From Flavobacteriales bacterium UBA1958 (GTDB lineage: Bacteria > Bacteroidota > Bacteroidia > Flavobacteriales_D > Sanyastnellaceae), in contig DDEI01000100.1 of NCBI GenBank assembly GCA_002336675.1, positions 1-6,805 on the forward strand: DNA of 6,805 nt, written 5' to 3'. This document shows, one piece after another, positions 4,461-6,805 of the stretch. How positions within the stretch are numbered: the first letter of the stretch is position 1; each line of letters starts with the position of its first letter. The notes beneath the pieces were generated by a model. It saw nothing but the letters and a program-made list of their open reading frames with translations. It searched no databases and was not told where the DNA came from. The position numbers were made by a program, and so were the translations under genes.

Positions 4461-6125
4461 ATGCTCTATTTTTGGGATATGATTCGTGTAATTACTCTTT
4501 TAGTTTTAATGCTTTTCTCCTGGCAGAGTTACGCGCAATGTGATACCTCTAGGTATATTTCATCAATTTTAAATGTGATTGATGTGCAGACAGATGTTGA
4601 ATATGGACAAGCTCCTCAGTGGAGTTTTCCTTATTTTAATGAAACACTCTTGATGGATGTTTACCAACCCTTGCTTGACCCGATTGAGAAAAGGCCATGT
4701 ATGATTTGGGCACACTCTGGTGCTTTTAGCATAGGAGATAAGCAAGCGGATGATATGGTAGCCCTATGTGACAGTTTTGCTAGACGGGGATATGTAACGG
4801 CTTCCATAGGATACAGAAAAGGGTTTAATCCACTAGATGCTGCCAGTTCTGAAAGGGCCGTTTATAGAGGCCTGCAAGATGGAAGAGCAGCTTATAGATT
4901 CTTGGTGGAAAATCATGAGATCTATGGAATAGATACCACTAAAATTTTCGTAGGAGGGAGTAGCGCAGGAGCACTCATTGCTCTTCATTTGGCGTTTATG
5001 GAAGAAGACGAGCGTCCTGAATCTAGTTTTAACCAGTTTTTAGCTCCTGATTTGGGATGTATTGATTGTTCTGGAAATAATTTTCAGCATGAAGTAAATC
5101 CTTTAGGTATAATAGGTTTATGGGGAGCTATAGGAGATACTACTTGGGTGAATAGTGATGTAAATACTCTTTTGGCTCATGGCACTAATGACCCTATTGT
5201 GCCTTTCGAGTCTGGTCCCCCATTTCAGTTTTTTACTTTACCTGATGTTTATGGCAGCTCATTAATTCATGAAAGATTACAGAATCAAGGTTTTTCCTCA
5301 GAATTAATTGTTGCGGAAGGGGAAGGTCATGAACCTTACGGTACAATTAATGGTGCTTGGATAGGTCCTCCAAATAATTTTTGGGAAGAGCTTTTTAGTA
5401 GTGCAGAAGAGTTCTGTTTTGAACTAATTAGACCCCAGGAATTCGTTGTTTCTGGGCCAGAATTTATATGTGAAGGACAAAACCACATTTTTTCTGTAGA
5501 GTTAGGTGCGGGAGAAAGCGTCTGTTGGGAGATAGAAGGAGGAGACTATCAAGAGAATTCTGATGAAGAAATAACTATTCAAATTACAGGTCAATCAGGG
5601 ATTATTACGGCATTTATTTATAATGAAGTAGGGGCAGCCAGCGAATCAAGTAGTATTATTGTTCAAGCAGCTCCCAGTCCTGATGTGGCATGGGATGTAA
5701 GCCTAGAACAGAATGTTTTAGAATATTCCGTTCTAACTTTATATGATACTTCTTGGTATTTAAATGGACTGCTAATCTCAGAAGAAAATATAGGTTCTGT
5801 GCCCCTTAAAACTGAAGGAGAATATACAGTATCATTAGAAGTAGTAAATGAGTTTGGGTGTGCCACCACTTATTCAGAGGAATTCACTTATGTAATAGAT
5901 AATCGAGATGAGTATTCAAATAGCTTAACAGAAGTTAAGCTGTCTTCGGGAGTTTTATCTCTCAAGTCAGAGGTGATTACTAAAGTAAAACTCTATGATG
6001 TAATGGGGAGGTTACTTTATGAAAATGAAGCCACTGAGCATGTGATGAGCGAATATTCAGGAGTTTATATTCTTTCATTTTCTAATTCGGAGGAGAGCAG
6101 TGCTCTAAAAATAGTGTTTCCTTAA
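4461..6125 (+). CDS. Secreted alpha/beta-hydrolase (esterase-like) with Ig/PKD-like modules and T9SS tail
   Basis: This 554-residue protein begins with a signal peptide: a hydrophobic core at about 8-20 and likely cleavage after SYA, before Gln26. Residues about 55-315 form an alpha/beta-hydrolase domain of the esterase/lipase group. The oxyanion motif is HSGAF (85-89), the nucleophile Ser168 lies in GGSSAG, the acid is probably Asp244 in HGTNDPIVPF and the base His290 in GEGHEP, so the triad looks complete. Two beta-sandwich modules follow: about 328-402 (GPEFICEG, CWEIEGG) and about 405-478 (SWYLNG, EYTVSLEVVNEFGC). The end, about 488-554, has the type A sorting-tail pattern (KVKLYDVMGRLLYE, then GVYILSF and KIVFP). 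The usual YPNP opening is missing, so the tail is degenerate or short. It should be exported by Sec, then moved across the outer membrane by T9SS. Nine cysteines in the mature part, including Cys200-X2-Cys203, could form disulfides. The ester or polymer substrate is unknown. An alternative start at 4479 (Met7) would give a cleaner signal peptide; 4461 has the more AT-rich context. Confidence 0.88.
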   Translation: MLYFWDMIRVITLLVLMLFSWQSYAQCDTSRYISSILNVIDVQTDVEYGQAPQWSFPYFNETLLMDVYQPLLDPIEKRPCMIWAHSGAFSIGDKQADDMVALCDSFARRGYVTASIGYRKGFNPLDAASSERAVYRGLQDGRAAYRFLVENHEIYGIDTTKIFVGGSSAGALIALHLAFMEEDERPESSFNQFLAPDLGCIDCSGNNFQHEVNPLGIIGLWGAIGDTTWVNSDVNTLLAHGTNDPIVPFESGPPFQFFTLPDVYGSSLIHERLQNQGFSSELIVAEGEGHEPYGTINGAWIGPPNNFWEELFSSAEEFCFELIRPQEFVVSGPEFICEGQNHIFSVELGAGESVCWEIEGGDYQENSDEEITIQITGQSGIITAFIYNEVGAASESSSIIVQAAPSPDVAWDVSLEQNVLEYSVLTLYDTSWYLNGLLISEENIGSVPLKTEGEYTVSLEVVNEFGCATTYSEEFTYVIDNRDEYSNSLTEVKLSSGVLSLKSEVITKVKLYDVMGRLLYENEATEHVMSEYSGVYILSFSNSEESSALKIVFP

Positions 6126-6161
6126 GATGATCTTTTGCTACTTCTTTCGTCCAACATAGAG

Positions 6162-6187
6162 TAACCAAAATTGTAGTAAATTGGTTA
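6162..6187. promoter_or_regulatory. 7-bp inverted repeat upstream of the DUF4783-type gene
   Basis: TAACCAA (6162-6168) and TTGGTTA (6181-6187) are perfect inverted arms with a 12-base spacer. They lie in the 83-base gap between the hydrolase stop and the next start, ending 21 bases before the ATG. No T-tract follows, so it is not a normal terminator for the hydrolase gene. It may be an operator or a leader hairpin that controls the downstream gene. I saw no convincing -7 element here, so the two genes may be co-transcribed. Confidence 0.35.
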
Positions 6188-6208
6188 AGAAGATTAAATC
6201 AAAGTGAA

Positions 6209-6586
6209 ATGAAAAGTATGTTATTATTCGCGGCCAGCTTAGCAGCTTTATCTGGGATTTCTCAGGAAGAGACTTTAACTAAAGTGATTTCTGGCTTACA
6301 GGCTGGTAATGTATCTGCAATAGAGGCGCAATTAATGAATGAAGTGGACTTAACAGTCTTCGATTTTGAAGATTTTTGCAACAAACCTCAGGTAAAGGCT
6401 AAACTATCAGATTTCTTTTCAGCTCATAAACCGTCAGGTTTTTCTGTGATTCATAAGGGTTCTAGTGGAGCCAATGAGGTGTACAGAATAGGTGAGCTTG
6501 CTACCAGTACTGGTACATATAGGGTAACTATATTTATAGAGAAGTCGGGCAGTGCGTTTAAATTGAGCCAACTAAAAATAGAATAA
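6209..6586 (+). CDS. Exported DUF4783-type protein
   Basis: This 125-residue protein has a signal peptide (residues 1-19, MKSMLLFAASLAALSGISQ), so the mature part of about 106 residues should be periplasmic. The rest matches my memory of DUF4783, a small Bacteroidota family: a helix with ISGLQAGNVSAIE (27-39), a KAKLSDFFSAHKPSGFSVIHKGSS stretch (64 onward), a YRIGELAT strand near 92 and a final LSQLKIE. The layout, an alpha-helical start then several strands, resembles a cystatin/NTF2-like fold; that is inference and no catalytic residues stand out. A single cysteine (near 57) is present in the mature part. The function is unknown. The ATG at 6209 follows an A-rich stretch and directly opens the signal peptide. 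The gene follows the secreted hydrolase on the same strand and ends before a terminator that faces a convergent YfhO-type gene. Confidence 0.82.
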   Translation: MKSMLLFAASLAALSGISQEETLTKVISGLQAGNVSAIEAQLMNEVDLTVFDFEDFCNKPQVKAKLSDFFSAHKPSGFSVIHKGSSGANEVYRIGELATSTGTYRVTIFIEKSGSAFKLSQLKIE

Positions 6587-6611
6587 CAAAAAAATAATTT
6601 AACCGTTATCC

Positions 6612-6643
6612 ACCCCTTAGATTTAGCTCCATGGGGTTTTTTT
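6612..6643 (+). terminator. Hairpin terminator after the DUF4783-type gene
   Basis: ACCCC (6612-6616) pairs with GGGGT (6633-6637) around a 16-base loop, followed at once by seven T (6637-6643). This is a good intrinsic terminator on the plus strand, 25 bases past the stop codon. The T-tract overlaps the stop codon of the convergent minus-strand gene, so the end of that gene's mRNA carries the complementary A-run and stem. On the minus strand a T-run only appears well beyond the stem, near 6588-6594, so termination there is less clear. Confidence 0.75.
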
Positions 6644-6805
6644 ATGCCTCTTTCGTTTCGGCTAATACTCCTTTTCCCCACTGTGCTAGCATTCCTATAC
6701 AGAGAAGAAGTAGCACTAAACTCCCCATGGTAGAGATAGTCTTAGCGGTATAATAGGTTTGAGGTTCAAATTTGAACACGACTTCTTTAGCTCCTGCTGG
6801 AATAT
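6642..6805 (-). CDS. YfhO-type membrane protein, C-terminal end (partial)
   Basis: On the minus strand an open frame enters from the right edge and ends at TAA (6642-6644), giving 53 visible residues. The start lies outside the window. The segment IPAGAKEVVFKFEPQTYY, then a hydrophobic helix (about visible residues 22-42) and a short charged tail, is the pattern at the end of Bacteroidota YfhO-family proteins: a beta strand of the last extracytoplasmic domain followed by the final transmembrane helix. YfhO proteins are large multi-pass membrane proteins with a presumed GT-C-like glycosyltransferase fold; the substrate here is unknown. It is convergent with the DUF4783-type gene, and its stop codon overlaps that gene's terminator. 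Confidence 0.72.
   Translation of the reverse strand, partial: IPAGAKEVVFKFEPQTYYTAKTISTMGSLVLLLLCIGMLAQWGKGVLAETKEA

Noticed and set aside
4530..4545. Lipoprotein signal in the hydrolase
   Set aside because: A Cys follows the signal peptide, but the residue before it is Gln, which does not fit a lipobox; ordinary signal peptidase cleavage after SYA fits better.
5663..5869. Minus-strand open frame inside the hydrolase gene
   Set aside because: Antisense to the module-encoding part of a well-supported gene; no domain or start context.
6451..6681. Minus-strand open frame across the DUF4783-type gene end and terminator
   Set aside because: It overlaps a convincing gene, a terminator and, in a different frame, the end of the YfhO-type gene; the latter has recognisable protein content and this frame does not.
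1..6805. CRISPR array, tRNA, rRNA or insertion sequence
   Set aside because: No regularly spaced repeat series, no cloverleaf-like sequence with tRNA motifs, and no transposase gene or terminal inverted repeats were found by reading both strands.

Overview
The window looks like part of a chromosome of a marine-type or environmental Bacteroidota. Supporting signs are a secreted hydrolase with PKD/Ig-like modules and a type IX secretion (T9SS) sorting tail, a DUF4783-type exported protein, a YfhO-type membrane protein end, an AT-rich base composition, and A-rich start contexts without Shine-Dalgarno sequences. A Flavobacteriales-like lineage is my inference; no rRNA or other taxonomic marker is present.

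Left part (1-1710). A complete tyrosine recombinase gene lies on the minus strand (52-1185). It is divergent from a small C4 zinc-ribbon protein gene (1304-1678, plus). An 18-bp perfect palindrome lies just past the recombinase stop codon (11-28). A second, unrelated 18-bp perfect palindrome (1246-1263) lies in the divergent intergenic region. A 14-bp direct repeat with a 20-bp period (1271-1304) ends in the zinc-ribbon start codon. This is the part most likely to hold something undescribed, either a recombinase with its own sites or an autoregulated unit. No tRNA, target duplication or second end of an element can be seen.

Middle part (1680-4422). A hairpin terminator (1680-1707) separates the zinc-ribbon gene from a convergent glutaryl-CoA dehydrogenase-type acyl-CoA dehydrogenase gene (1728-2906, minus). 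Its divergent neighbour is a class-3-type aldehyde dehydrogenase (3007-4422, plus). The 100-bp region between these two metabolic genes holds a plausible Bacteroidota -7 element and an imperfect dyad.

Right part (4461-6805). A secreted alpha/beta-hydrolase with two Ig/PKD-like modules and a degenerate T9SS tail (4461-6125, plus) is followed by a small exported DUF4783-type protein (6209-6586, plus). A hairpin terminator (6612-6643) follows, and its T-tract overlaps the stop codon of a convergent YfhO-type membrane protein gene that runs off the right edge (6642-6805, minus). The genes do not form one pathway. The acyl-CoA and aldehyde dehydrogenases plausibly share a catabolic theme, and the hydrolase and DUF4783 protein are exported envelope or extracellular proteins. 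No CRISPR array, tRNA, rRNA or insertion sequence was seen, and no stretch above 300 bases lacks a gene.
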